A stretch of DNA of 42,645 nt from Acidobacteriota bacterium (GTDB lineage: Bacteria; Acidobacteriota; Blastocatellia; RBC074): contig JAEUQO010000053.1 of assembly GCA_016789605.1 (NCBI GenBank), positions 1 to 42,645 on the forward strand. The letters are read 5' to 3'. The notes beneath the pieces are model-generated. The model did no database searches. It saw only the letters and a list, made by a program, of their open reading frames with translations, and was not told where the DNA came from. A program made the translations under genes and the position numbers. This document shows, piece after piece, positions 7,822 to 15,676 of this stretch. Each line of letters opens with the position of its first letter. Positions within the stretch are counted from its first letter, which is position 1.

Positions 7822-8133
7822 ATGAAAGCCGAACTGGAAGCCCTGATTGAACAAATGATCACCCGTGGGATTCTTTTTGACGAAGCCGTCAAGGAATTCG
7901 AAAAGCAATTTATCCTCAAGGTCGTCAGCCAACACAAAAACAATCTTTCCAAAGCCGCAGAAGTGCTCGGTATTCATCGCAATACGTTGAGTAAACGTAT
8001 GCTCGAATATCAGGGCAGTGACGCACACGCCAAAGGCAACGGCAATGGAAAGAGCAAAGTCACGGCTCCGAAACGCAAACAAACTGCGGCGCGGCAAAAA
8101 GTGAAAGCCAAGGCCGTTGCTCGTTCTGCCTAA
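7822..8133 (+). CDS. Small Fis-type helix-turn-helix protein with basic tail
   Basis: A 103-residue protein. Residues 1-60 match the Fis-family HTH (HTH_8) as found at the C-terminus of NtrC-type activators: FEKQFILKVVSQHKNNLSKA followed by AEVLGIHRNTLSKRM, where the second helix is the recognition helix. Here it stands alone, without receiver or AAA+ domains. Residues 65-103 are rich in Lys, Arg, Ala and Gly and look like a disordered, DNA-binding, histone-like tail. The protein may be a nucleoid-associated factor or a local regulator. The ATG follows a weak GAGGACGCC site. The 161-bp leader upstream contains the crossing inverted repeats described as the purC terminator. Confidence 0.8.
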   Translation: MKAELEALIEQMITRGILFDEAVKEFEKQFILKVVSQHKNNLSKAAEVLGIHRNTLSKRMLEYQGSDAHAKGNGNGKSKVTAPKRKQTAARQKVKAKAVARSA

Positions 8134-8170
8134 CCGCACCTGTTTTCTCCAACGCAAAATTAGCGACAAC

Positions 8171-8203
8171 AAAAAGCGCGCAGACGCTTGTGGCATCTAC
8201 GCG
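8171..8203 (-). terminator. Intrinsic terminator of polA
   Basis: On the minus strand an 11-bp stem (arms 8193-8203 and 8177-8187, loop of five) is followed by a T-run, read from A8171-A8175. Two of the pairs are G-U in the minus-strand RNA and would be C-A mismatches in the plus-strand RNA. The hairpin therefore fits the leftward polA transcript and not the rightward Fis-like gene. Confidence 0.75.
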
Positions 8204-8261
8204 CGTGGTAACTGGCGTCGGCGTTTGGTTGCCGCCGCCGGATTTCTGTTTCCTTACGTTG

Positions 8262-10916
8262 TTACGGTTTGGCGGCCACCCAGTTTTCGCCCATTCCGAT
8301 TTCGACCAGCAACGGCACGTCAATTTTCGCCGCACTTTCCATTGCCGTTTTGATCACTTCGCTGGTGCGGGCGACTTCTTTTTCCGGCACCTCAAAGACC
8401 AGTTCGTCGTGCACCTGCAAGATCATCTTGGCGTGCAGCTTTTCACGGCGCAGCGCTTCGGCGACGCGCAACATCGCCAATTTGACGATGTCCGACGCCG
8501 AACCTTGCATCGGCATATTGACGGCTTCGCGTTCGGCGCGTGCGCGGTTGGGGCCTTTGCCCGCCAGATCGGGTAAACGGCGCATGCGTCCGAAGATGGA
8601 CCGCACGGTGCAATGATTGGCGCGCGCCAGTTCCGGCAATTCGTCCATGTACTTTTTCACGCCTGCGTAGGTGCGGTAATAGTCTTCGATCACTTTTTTG
8701 GCTTCGGCGCGCGAAATGCCGACGCGTTGCGCCAAACCAAACGGCCCGATCACATACGCAATGCCGAAGTTGACGATTTTGGCTTGTCGCCGCGCTTCTT
8801 TCAGTTCGGCGTCAGTTTTTGCGCCAAAGACTGCACGCGCCGTGCGTGCGTGAATGTCTTCGCCCCGGCTGAAGGTTTCGAGCATTACCGGATCGCGCGT
8901 GATGTGCGCCAGCAAACGCAATTCGATCTGGGAATAATCCGCCGACAACAAGACACAGCCATCCGCCGGAATGAACGCGCGGCGAATGCGGCGGCCCATT
9001 TCGGTGCGGATGGGAATGTTTTGCAAATTGGGATCGGTCGAAGACAACCGGCCTGTTGCGGCAATCGTTTGGTTCAGCGTCGTGCGAATGCGGCCATCCG
9101 TGGGATTGATCAGCGACGGGAAGGCGTCAACGTAAGTGCCTTTCAGCTTGGCCAGTTCACGGTGTTCGATCACCAGCCGTGGCAGTTCGTATTTTTCGGC
9201 GAGTTCTTCCAGCACGTTGCGGTCGGTCGAAATTTTGCCCGTCGCCGTGCGTTTGGAAACTTCGAAATTCAGCTCTTCAAAAATGTCGCCGAGCTGCGCG
9301 GGTGAGCCGATGTTGAATTCGCGGCCCGCCAGTTGGTAAATCTGCTGCGACAGTTTTTCGATTTCGTCGGCCATTTCGACCGACAGTTTGGCCAGCACGT
9401 TGGTATCAACGCGAAAGCCCGCCCGTTCGATTTCAAACAGCAGCGGCACCAGCGGCAATTCGATCTGGCGATAAACGAAATCGAGTTTTTCCTGCTGAAA
9501 ATCAAATTGCAGCGTGTCATCGGCCAATTTGGCGCTGAGCACATCGGCCAGTTGTCCGGCCAAATCCGCCGCCTGTGCGGTCGCGTTTTCCGCATTGCCA
9601 GAGGTCGTGCTGCTGATGTGTTCCGTCGCCATTTGCGGCAACTCGTATTTGGCGCGCTCTGCGTCGAGCAAATAGCCCGCCAGCAACGTGTCATCCGTGA
9701 CGTTTTCCAGTTCGATGTCGAGCGCATTCAGTACGTACAGGGCGTGCTTCCAGTCGTGGGTGGCTTTTTCGAGCAAACCGTTGGCAAACAGTTCTTGCAA
9801 CAGGCTGAGCGCTTCGGCGCGGTCATCACAATGCGCCAGATCAAATTCTTCGGCGACGCCAGGCGAAGTCGCAAACGCCACACGCGCCAGCGCGCCGTTG
9901 TCTTCGCCGAGGGCAAAGGCGAAACGGTCGCGGTTGAACATCGCCGTGACCAGTTTGCGCAATTCGGCCACAGTCGTCAGTCGGCGATAAGTCGCCGCTG
10001 GTTTTTCTTCGGTCTTGGTTGCGGCTGCGCCTCCCGCACCTTTTGATGCGCCGTCGGCAAATTCGCGCGTCAGTTGGCCAAACTCCAATTCCGAAAACAG
10101 ATCATAAGCCGCACGGTGATCCGGCTCTTCCATCACCAGGGCAGTCAGATCAAGTTCGACCGGGACGTTCAGATCAATGCGCGCCAGTTCGCGCGACATA
10201 CGAATTTGCTCGGCGTGATCGCGCAACGATTCGCGGTAAGCTTTGCGTTTCACCTGTTCCCAACCGGCCAGCGCGTTTTCGATGTTGTCGAATTGTTCCA
10301 GCAAGCCGACCGCGCCTTTTTCGCCAATGCCGGGCGCACCCGGAATGCCGTCGGCGGTGTCGCCCATCAACCCCAGCCAATCCACAATTTGGTCTGGCCG
10401 CACGCCGTATTTGGTTTTGACGCCTGCTTCGTCGAGAAAGACTTCGCCCGCTTTTTCCACGCGCAAGACGACAACCGACGGATCGTGTACAAGCTGGGCC
10501 ATATCTTTGTCGCTGGTCACGATGATCGTTTGCAAACCTTCCGCCGAGGCCAACCGCGCCAGCGTACCCATGATGTCGTCGGCTTCATATTTGGGCAGCT
10601 TCAACACCGGCACACGCAACGCGGCGCAAACGCGTTCGATATAGGGCAATTGCGCCACCAGGTCTTCGGGCATTTCGGGGCGGTGCGCTTTGTAGGCGGC
10701 AAACTGTTCCTGGCGAAAAGTCTTTTCTTTGGAATCAAGCACCACGCCCAGATAGTCTGGTTTGTGGTCGCTGATCATCTTGCGCAACGTGACCGTGAAC
10801 CCATAGATCGCGTTGGTCGGCAATCCTTTCGAATTCGACAAGCCACGAATGGCAAAATACGAACGAAAGATGTTCGACATTCCATCCACGAGGAAAAGGC
10901 GTTTTTGATTTGGCAT
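8262..10916 (-). CDS. polA: DNA polymerase I
   Basis: An 884-residue family A polymerase for Okazaki-fragment processing and repair. The N-terminal 5'-3' exonuclease (about 1-290) has LFLVDGMSNIFRSYFA, YEADDIMGTLA, TSDKDMAQL and GDTADGIPGAPGIGEKGA. The middle domain corresponds to the proofreading fold, but the metal-binding DxE is absent: the strand reads FAFALGED where active enzymes have FDTET. The polymerase domain has motif A (SADYSQIELRLLAHI), the O-helix RRQAKIVNFGIAYVIG with the conserved Arg, Lys, Phe and Tyr, and motif C (QVHDELVFE). Only the 5' nuclease and polymerase activities are therefore expected. The ATG at 10916 has no Shine-Dalgarno site, but a -10 box lies seven bases upstream. 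Confidence 0.97.
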   Translation of the reverse strand: MPNQKRLFLVDGMSNIFRSYFAIRGLSNSKGLPTNAIYGFTVTLRKMISDHKPDYLGVVLDSKEKTFRQEQFAAYKAHRPEMPEDLVAQLPYIERVCAALRVPVLKLPKYEADDIMGTLARLASAEGLQTIIVTSDKDMAQLVHDPSVVVLRVEKAGEVFLDEAGVKTKYGVRPDQIVDWLGLMGDTADGIPGAPGIGEKGAVGLLEQFDNIENALAGWEQVKRKAYRESLRDHAEQIRMSRELARIDLNVPVELDLTALVMEEPDHRAAYDLFSELEFGQLTREFADGASKGAGGAAATKTEEKPAATYRRLTTVAELRKLVTAMFNRDRFAFALGEDNGALARVAFATSPGVAEEFDLAHCDDRAEALSLLQELFANGLLEKATHDWKHALYVLNALDIELENVTDDTLLAGYLLDAERAKYELPQMATEHISSTTSGNAENATAQAADLAGQLADVLSAKLADDTLQFDFQQEKLDFVYRQIELPLVPLLFEIERAGFRVDTNVLAKLSVEMADEIEKLSQQIYQLAGREFNIGSPAQLGDIFEELNFEVSKRTATGKISTDRNVLEELAEKYELPRLVIEHRELAKLKGTYVDAFPSLINPTDGRIRTTLNQTIAATGRLSSTDPNLQNIPIRTEMGRRIRRAFIPADGCVLLSADYSQIELRLLAHITRDPVMLETFSRGEDIHARTARAVFGAKTDAELKEARRQAKIVNFGIAYVIGPFGLAQRVGISRAEAKKVIEDYYRTYAGVKKYMDELPELARANHCTVRSIFGRMRRLPDLAGKGPNRARAEREAVNMPMQGSASDIVKLAMLRVAEALRREKLHAKMILQVHDELVFEVPEKEVARTSEVIKTAMESAAKIDVPLLVEIGMGENWVAAKP

Positions 10917-10922
10917 ACGGCG

Positions 10923-10933
10923 GATTATGGGTG
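10923..10933 (+). repeat. Left copy of 11-bp direct repeat flanking the AT-rich gene
   Basis: GATTATGGGTG occurs here and again, identical and in the same orientation, at 12313-12323. The two copies bracket the AT-rich membrane protein gene almost exactly. This is what a target-site duplication or short attachment site left by an insertion would look like. No transposase, integrase or terminal inverted repeat is visible between the copies. Confidence 0.5.
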
Positions 10934-10953
10934 AGGCGCAGAGAGAGGGTCAA
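10924..10953 (-). promoter_or_regulatory. Candidate polA promoter, nearly leaderless
   Basis: On the minus strand TTGACC (10953-10948) is separated by 18 bp from CATAAT (10929-10924). Only seven bases (10923-10917) separate the -10 box from the polA ATG, so the transcript should begin at or next to the start codon. The -10 box lies inside the left copy of the 11-bp repeat that flanks the neighbouring AT-rich gene. Confidence 0.5.
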
Positions 10954-11073
10954 GAATGGAATGAGTAAATAGAAGAATGCCAGGTTAATTGCGCGCAACT
11001 GTACTTTTGCCGGTTTGTGCTTAAAATTCGAAATGGAAATCGCGGCGGATAATTAGTTCTAGGGGCAGTGTTT

Positions 11074-12303
11074 ATGACGATAAGGCAAAAGATCATTAGG
11101 TTTAAAGAGGTGGTAGCGGCTATATCCTGGGGCTACCTCATTGTAAAAACGTTTGTTTTCGATGTTGATATATATCTTATTGAACGGTTAGCTCCAAGCA
11201 TCAGGTGGGTTGTAGAGCTCAAAGCGATCTTGTTGATGCTAGCGTTATCAATTTTATGGCTAATTCTCGGACACATAGAGTTCTTTAAGTTTATAGGATA
11301 TGTGGTCCTCTATCCTGCCATACTCGTTTTTGGGCGAATTTTACGGCTATCTTTTAAGTATTGGCCAGTCCTTATTATTTTGGCACCATCTGCATACGCC
11401 TTTTTTAAACGGCTAAGATCAACGTTCGTGCTTTATACATTGGCAATGATCTCCTGTGTGATAATAATGAAAAGCGATAGCTCTATTTGGATTATACCAG
11501 CTATGGCGATATTAGGAGCATTTCTTGTAATTCACCTATTTAGAAGTCTACGTCGAACTTATTCAGCAGGGCTTTACTCTAGTCTCGCTCGGCATGTGCG
11601 TTGGGCAAGAGAGTCTCTTATTGCTGTTTTCGTTCTTGATAAACCATTAGCAAGAAGGGGGAAGAAAGGTTCAGCGAATAAGCTTTCTGCAAAAGAAGCA
11701 TTAAAACATGCGTATATCAACCATTCAGTTGTAGAGATGATTGCTGAAAAAGTTCATGACGTTGCAAAAAGGCGGAGATATGACCTTTACTTGATTGTGT
11801 CATGGTCGTATTCCGTGATTCTTACAGTTTTAGTATACGCGTATCAATTCCTAGGGCTTTTCCGAATAAAGCCAAATGCTTTCAAGAATGCGGATGGGGC
11901 AGGGTTCTGGAGTTTCTTTAGCTTTAGCCTGAATACTCTGACAACGTCAAACGTCTCAGCAATACAGCAATCATCTGCAATAGGCAGCTTTCTTTGTAAT
12001 ACAGAAGTTATATGCGGAGTTGCCATTTTAATTATACTCGTGTTTTCGATTCTAACAGCAGCACGTGAGGCACATCGGGATGAAATCCAAGAATTCCGCT
12101 CTGAGCTAACGCTCTTTGCCAAGGCTATTGAAGAGAGAATAGCATCCATTTATAAGCTGACAGTAGAGCAAGTTGAGAAAGCAGTACTGGAAGAAAATTT
12201 CGAAATTGTGAATTCTTTGCGAAAAGCAAGAGGGCTCCCGGCTCTTTCCCTTACTACTAAGATTGTTAATGCCAAAGGAGATAAGGCCTCGCTAGACAGT
12301 TAA
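11074..12303 (+). CDS. AT-rich multi-helix membrane protein with channel-like pore segment, unknown
   Basis: A 409-residue protein of unrecognised family. Hydrophobic helices lie at about 50-66, 72-90, 98-112, 117-132 and 136-156. A basic cytoplasmic-looking stretch covers 158-237. A helix at 238-262, a re-entrant-like segment at 277-297 and a helix at 308-329 follow, and a charged helical tail covers 330-385. The last membrane unit resembles the two-helix pore of potassium channels: TLTT at 288-291 matches the residues before the selectivity filter, but SNVSAI replaces VGYGDI. The gene is far richer in A+T than its neighbours and uses AGA, AGG and ATA codons, which points to transfer. ATG 11074 is preferred to GTG 11068 because AGGGG lies eight bases before it. 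A channel or pore effector is conceivable but unproven. Confidence 0.75.
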   Translation: MTIRQKIIRFKEVVAAISWGYLIVKTFVFDVDIYLIERLAPSIRWVVELKAILLMLALSILWLILGHIEFFKFIGYVVLYPAILVFGRILRLSFKYWPVLIILAPSAYAFFKRLRSTFVLYTLAMISCVIIMKSDSSIWIIPAMAILGAFLVIHLFRSLRRTYSAGLYSSLARHVRWARESLIAVFVLDKPLARRGKKGSANKLSAKEALKHAYINHSVVEMIAEKVHDVAKRRRYDLYLIVSWSYSVILTVLVYAYQFLGLFRIKPNAFKNADGAGFWSFFSFSLNTLTTSNVSAIQQSSAIGSFLCNTEVICGVAILIILVFSILTAAREAHRDEIQEFRSELTLFAKAIEERIASIYKLTVEQVEKAVLEENFEIVNSLRKARGLPALSLTTKIVNAKGDKASLDS

Positions 12304-12312
12304 TACTTTTGT

Positions 12313-12323
12313 GATTATGGGTG
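12313..12323 (+). repeat. Right copy of 11-bp direct repeat flanking the AT-rich gene
   Basis: This copy of GATTATGGGTG is identical to 10923-10933 and begins ten bases after the stop codon of the AT-rich gene. It lies just upstream of the nitrilase-family gene. A second, shorter shared word, TACTTTTG, occurs at 11002-11009 and 12304-12311. Confidence 0.5.
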
Positions 12324-12335
12324 CGTAAGGTAAAA

Positions 12336-13292
12336 ATGAACAACATCCGCGTAGCTTCAGTCCAATTCCAACACGTGCCCAACGACAAAGCCGCTAATTT
12401 CGCCAAGATGCGTTCTTTCATTGTGTGGGCGGCGGCACAGCAAGTTGAGCTGATCGTCTTTCCTGAAATGTGCATCACGGGGTATTGGCACGTGCGCAAG
12501 CTGGCAAAAGACGAGTTGTTGGCGCTGGCCGAACCGGTGCCGGAAGGGAATTCGACGCAGGAGTTGTTGGCGTTGGCGGCGGCGCACGGGATGACCATCG
12601 GCGCGGGGTTGATCGAACTGGGCGCGGACGGCGAAATGTACAACAGCTATGTCGTGGCGTTGCCGGATGGCCGCGCGGTTTGTCATCGCAAGCTGCACGC
12701 CTTTGAACACGAATTCATACGCCCGGGCAATCGCTACACGGTGTTTGATTTGCCGCAAGGCGGCAAAGCCGGTGTGTTGATTTGTTATGACAACAACCTG
12801 ATCGAAAACGCGCGCATTACGGCGTTGCTCGGCGCGGAAATTTTGCTGGCGCCGCATCAGACAGGCGGTTGCCGTTCGCGCAGCCCGCGCGCGATGGGGC
12901 CCATTGATCCGCAATTGTGGGAACGCCGCCACGAAAACCCCGCCGCACTCGCCGCCGAATTGCAGGGGCCGAAAGGGCGCGGTTGGTTGATGCGCTGGCT
13001 GCCAGCGCGTGCGCACGACAACGGCGTGTTTCTGCTTTTCAGCAACGGGATTGGTTTGGATGACGACGAAGTGCGCACCGGCAACGCAATGATTCTCGAT
13101 CCGTATGGCGAAATTCTGGTCGAATCGCACCAGGCCGATGACGACATGGTTGTCGCAGACCTGGATGCGTCACTGTTGCCGACTTCGTCTGGCAGGCGCT
13201 GGCTGCAAGCGCGCCGCCCGGAATTGTATACGCCGCTGACCGTCCCCGTGGGAAACGAACGCGATACGCGCTCTGTGCGCTTTGACGGGTAG
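12336..13292 (+). CDS. Carbon-nitrogen hydrolase (nitrilase superfamily)
   Basis: A 318-residue cytoplasmic hydrolase of amide or nitrile C-N bonds. The nitrilase-superfamily catalytic triad is complete: Glu44 in VFPEMCITGY, Lys119 in CHRKLHAFE and Cys150 in VLICYDNN. The usual GNAMILDPYGEIL phrase of the last strands is present. Between the triad Cys and the C-terminal strands is an Arg-rich insert of roughly 50 residues, which differs from compact N-carbamoylputrescine amidases. The exact substrate cannot be assigned. ATG 12336 is preferred to the in-frame GTG at 12321, which lies in the flanking repeat; AAGG precedes the ATG. It converges on the SDR gene with a gap of only 15 bases. Confidence 0.88.
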   Translation: MNNIRVASVQFQHVPNDKAANFAKMRSFIVWAAAQQVELIVFPEMCITGYWHVRKLAKDELLALAEPVPEGNSTQELLALAAAHGMTIGAGLIELGADGEMYNSYVVALPDGRAVCHRKLHAFEHEFIRPGNRYTVFDLPQGGKAGVLICYDNNLIENARITALLGAEILLAPHQTGGCRSRSPRAMGPIDPQLWERRHENPAALAAELQGPKGRGWLMRWLPARAHDNGVFLLFSNGIGLDDDEVRTGNAMILDPYGEILVESHQADDDMVVADLDASLLPTSSGRRWLQARRPELYTPLTVPVGNERDTRSVRFDG

Positions 13293-13307
13293 TGAGAACT
13301 CCTGTCG

Positions 13308-14123
13308 TCAGGCTTTGACCGCCGCGCCAACCGTCCAGCCGCCGTCCACCGTGATGGTTTGCCCGGTGATGTAATCCGAAGCGTCAGACGCCAGCAACAA
13401 CGTTGTGCCCGCCAGTTCTGACGGCAAGCCGGGGCGTCCCATCGGAATGACGCTGACGGCGCTGTCATACAGTTCAGGATGGGAAAAGATGCTGTCGGTC
13501 ATTTGCGTCCAGAAACGACCCGGCGCGATGGCGTTGACGCAAATGTTTTCCCGGGCCAGTTCGATGGCCAGAGCGCGCGTCATCTGGCGCATGCCGCCTT
13601 TGCTGATCGCGTAGGCGGAAACGTTCGGCACGACGATTTCGGCGGCAATGGAACTGACGTTGATGATTTTGCCTTTGCCGTGCTGGCGCATCACACGGAC
13701 GGCAGCTTGCGCGGCAAAATACGCGCCTTTCAGGTTGATGTTCATCAACCGATCCCAGTCTTCGGGGGTGAAGTTGTCTGCCGGTTGACGCAAATTGATG
13801 CCGGCGGCATTGACCAGCACATCCAGCCGTCCGAAATGCGCGGCGGTCTGTTGCACCATCTCGCGCACGGCGTCTACGTCGCCGACATCCGTCGGCAAGA
13901 CAAGCGCCTGACGACCCAGCGGACGAATCAAGGCCGCAGTCGCGGCGAGTTCGGCTTCTGTGCGCGCGGCGACCGCGACATCTGCGCCAGCGTGCGCCAA
14001 GGCGAGAGCCATCGCGACACCGAGTCCGCGTCCGCCACCAGTGACCAACGCGACACGGCCATCCAGCCGAAAGTTGGGCATTTGAAATTCGCTATCCAGC
14101 GGTCTGCGCCGTTCGGTGCTCAT
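13308..14123 (-). CDS. Short-chain dehydrogenase/reductase (SDR), classical type
   Basis: A 271-residue NAD(P)-dependent oxidoreductase. The cofactor loop TGGGRGLG lies at 28-35 and NAAG at 105-108, with the catalytic Ser158 (NVSS), Tyr171 and Lys175 (YAISK). The C-terminal DYITGQTITVDGGW is typical of FabG-like and gluconate-5-dehydrogenase-like SDRs. The substrate is not evident. The start at 14123 overlaps the stop codon of the upstream permease gene (ATGA), so the two are translationally coupled, which suggests that the SDR acts on what the permease imports. An internal ATG at 14081 would remove a 14-residue polar leader and is a possible alternative start. Confidence 0.9.
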   Translation of the reverse strand: MSTERRRPLDSEFQMPNFRLDGRVALVTGGGRGLGVAMALALAHAGADVAVAARTEAELAATAALIRPLGRQALVLPTDVGDVDAVREMVQQTAAHFGRLDVLVNAAGINLRQPADNFTPEDWDRLMNINLKGAYFAAQAAVRVMRQHGKGKIINVSSIAAEIVVPNVSAYAISKGGMRQMTRALAIELARENICVNAIAPGRFWTQMTDSIFSHPELYDSAVSVIPMGRPGLPSELAGTTLLLASDASDYITGQTITVDGGWTVGAAVKA

Positions 14124-15490
14124 ACCCAACCTACTTTTTTCAGCTCCAGATAGACGTATGAACCGACCAGCCAGCAAATGATGGCGGTGGCGATCCACAA
14201 AAACACGGTGACCCACGGCGCCGGTTTGATGTCGTCGGGCAAATGCCGATGGCGCAGGTAAAGCGTGGTCAAGCCGATAATCGGCAACATCATTGCTTGC
14301 GCCAAGCCACCAGCAACGACCATCTTCACGGGCGATTCAAAAAACAAAAACAGCGCCACGGGAATGCCCGTCAGCAAGACAATGAAGATATTGCGATAGC
14401 GTGAGCGCGCGCCGTAATCCTCTGCCTTGAACGCGCCCATCAGCCGCGCCATATCGGCATAGACGCGCGAATTGGCAGCGGTCGCCGCGAAGATCGTGCC
14501 GTAAAGCGTGACGATTGCGCCGAGATAAAACAGCCACAACGACCAGCCGCCCAGCGTTTGCGTGTAGATGTTCGACAAGGTCGGGATCATGTCTTTGGCC
14601 GAAGGCACCTTGCCCATGCCGTGCAAAATACCCGCGCCAAGCAGGTAAAAGGCAATCGTGGCGACGGTGTAAATCAACATCGAAGCGAAAATGTCTGTGT
14701 GCATCACGCGCACCCAGCCGCGCGCGCGCGCATTCCAGGCGGGTGAGCCGTCACGTTTACCGGCAAAACGCGCGTAGCCTTTTTCGACGCACCAATACGG
14801 ATACATCATCAATTCGCTGGCTCCGACGCCGGTGATGCCAAACACGGCGACGGCGGTCGAAAAGCCTTCGCCCGGCATTTTGAATTTGAAGCCCTCCCAG
14901 AATTCCGGCCAGGAAAAATATTGCGGCATGCGAATCAGCAACAGCGCCGCCAGAAAGGTCAGCATGGTGAACAAGCCGACTTTGATCATCGCCAGCCGTT
15001 CGATGCGTTCGTACGCGCCGCCCAGCAACAACGCCAGCGTGATGCCCCAGAACACCAGCACCCAGGCTTTGACGGGAATGGCCGGGATGAGCAGATTCAT
15101 CACTTGCGAAACGCCGCCAAACATCGCGCCGACCTGCAACAAGGTCATCAGCGTCATCACAGACCAGGCCCAGACGACCCAGTTCACTTTGACGCGCGGA
15201 CCGGGCATGCGATTGAAACTGGCCAGTCCGGTTTCGCCGCTGGCGATGATGTAACGGCCCATTTCGGCCTGGACGACCGGCTTGATCAAACAGCTCAGCA
15301 AAATGACCCACATTGCGGTGTAACCGACTTGTGCGCCGAGTGTGGTCGTGGCAATCAATTCCCCGGAACCGACAATGGACGCCGCCAAAATCATGCCGGG
15401 GCCAATGCGTTGCAACGTGGCAAGAAATGTTTGGGGCGGTTCGGCGACATCCTCTGGGCGAAGCTGGTACGGATCGTTGAGATGGTTCAT
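14120..15490 (-). CDS. Nramp-related permease lacking the canonical metal-binding motifs
   Basis: A 456-residue integral membrane protein with about 11 to 12 helices. The first helix reads IGPGMILAASIVGSGELIAT, aligning with the Nramp start (GPG...), but the metal-binding DPGN is replaced by ASIVGSGE. In the sixth helix the usual MPH metal motif is replaced by GASELMMYP. The protein thus belongs to the Nramp/APC-fold superfamily but probably does not carry Mn or Fe in the normal way. Because its gene is fused by ATGA to an SDR gene and follows a glycerate kinase gene, an organic substrate such as a sugar acid is a reasonable guess. No clear Shine-Dalgarno site precedes the ATG. Confidence 0.8.
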   Translation of the reverse strand: MNHLNDPYQLRPEDVAEPPQTFLATLQRIGPGMILAASIVGSGELIATTTLGAQVGYTAMWVILLSCLIKPVVQAEMGRYIIASGETGLASFNRMPGPRVKVNWVVWAWSVMTLMTLLQVGAMFGGVSQVMNLLIPAIPVKAWVLVFWGITLALLLGGAYERIERLAMIKVGLFTMLTFLAALLLIRMPQYFSWPEFWEGFKFKMPGEGFSTAVAVFGITGVGASELMMYPYWCVEKGYARFAGKRDGSPAWNARARGWVRVMHTDIFASMLIYTVATIAFYLLGAGILHGMGKVPSAKDMIPTLSNIYTQTLGGWSLWLFYLGAIVTLYGTIFAATAANSRVYADMARLMGAFKAEDYGARSRYRNIFIVLLTGIPVALFLFFESPVKMVVAGGLAQAMMLPIIGLTTLYLRHRHLPDDIKPAPWVTVFLWIATAIICWLVGSYVYLELKKVGWV

Positions 15491-15676
15491 TCGTCAATGC
15501 TCGGCGGTTAGCGGTCAGTCGGCGAAGCTGTGTGTCGCACAGACATCGGCGTGTGACGGTAAATTGTTGTTATTTGAGAGATGCAGTTGAGAGGTACAGC
15601 GCCGGGATTCTACACGGTGAGCGGAGAAACAGTACAGCAAGCAAAGGAGAACTCGCGAGATTGTCTGGCGCGCTGT

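Noticed and set aside
10074..10934. Long plus-strand open frame opposite the start of polA
   Set aside because: It mirrors polA codons and has no recognisable domain.
11002..12311. TACTTTTG repeated at both sides of the AT-rich gene as an alternative insertion footprint
   Set aside because: Only 8 bp and AT-rich, so chance is much more likely than for the 11-bp repeat.
14700..14735. Run of alternating CG bases (CGCGCGCGCG) as a Z-DNA or repeat element
   Set aside because: It lies in the permease coding sequence and encodes an ordinary Asn-Ala-Arg-Ala-Arg stretch.
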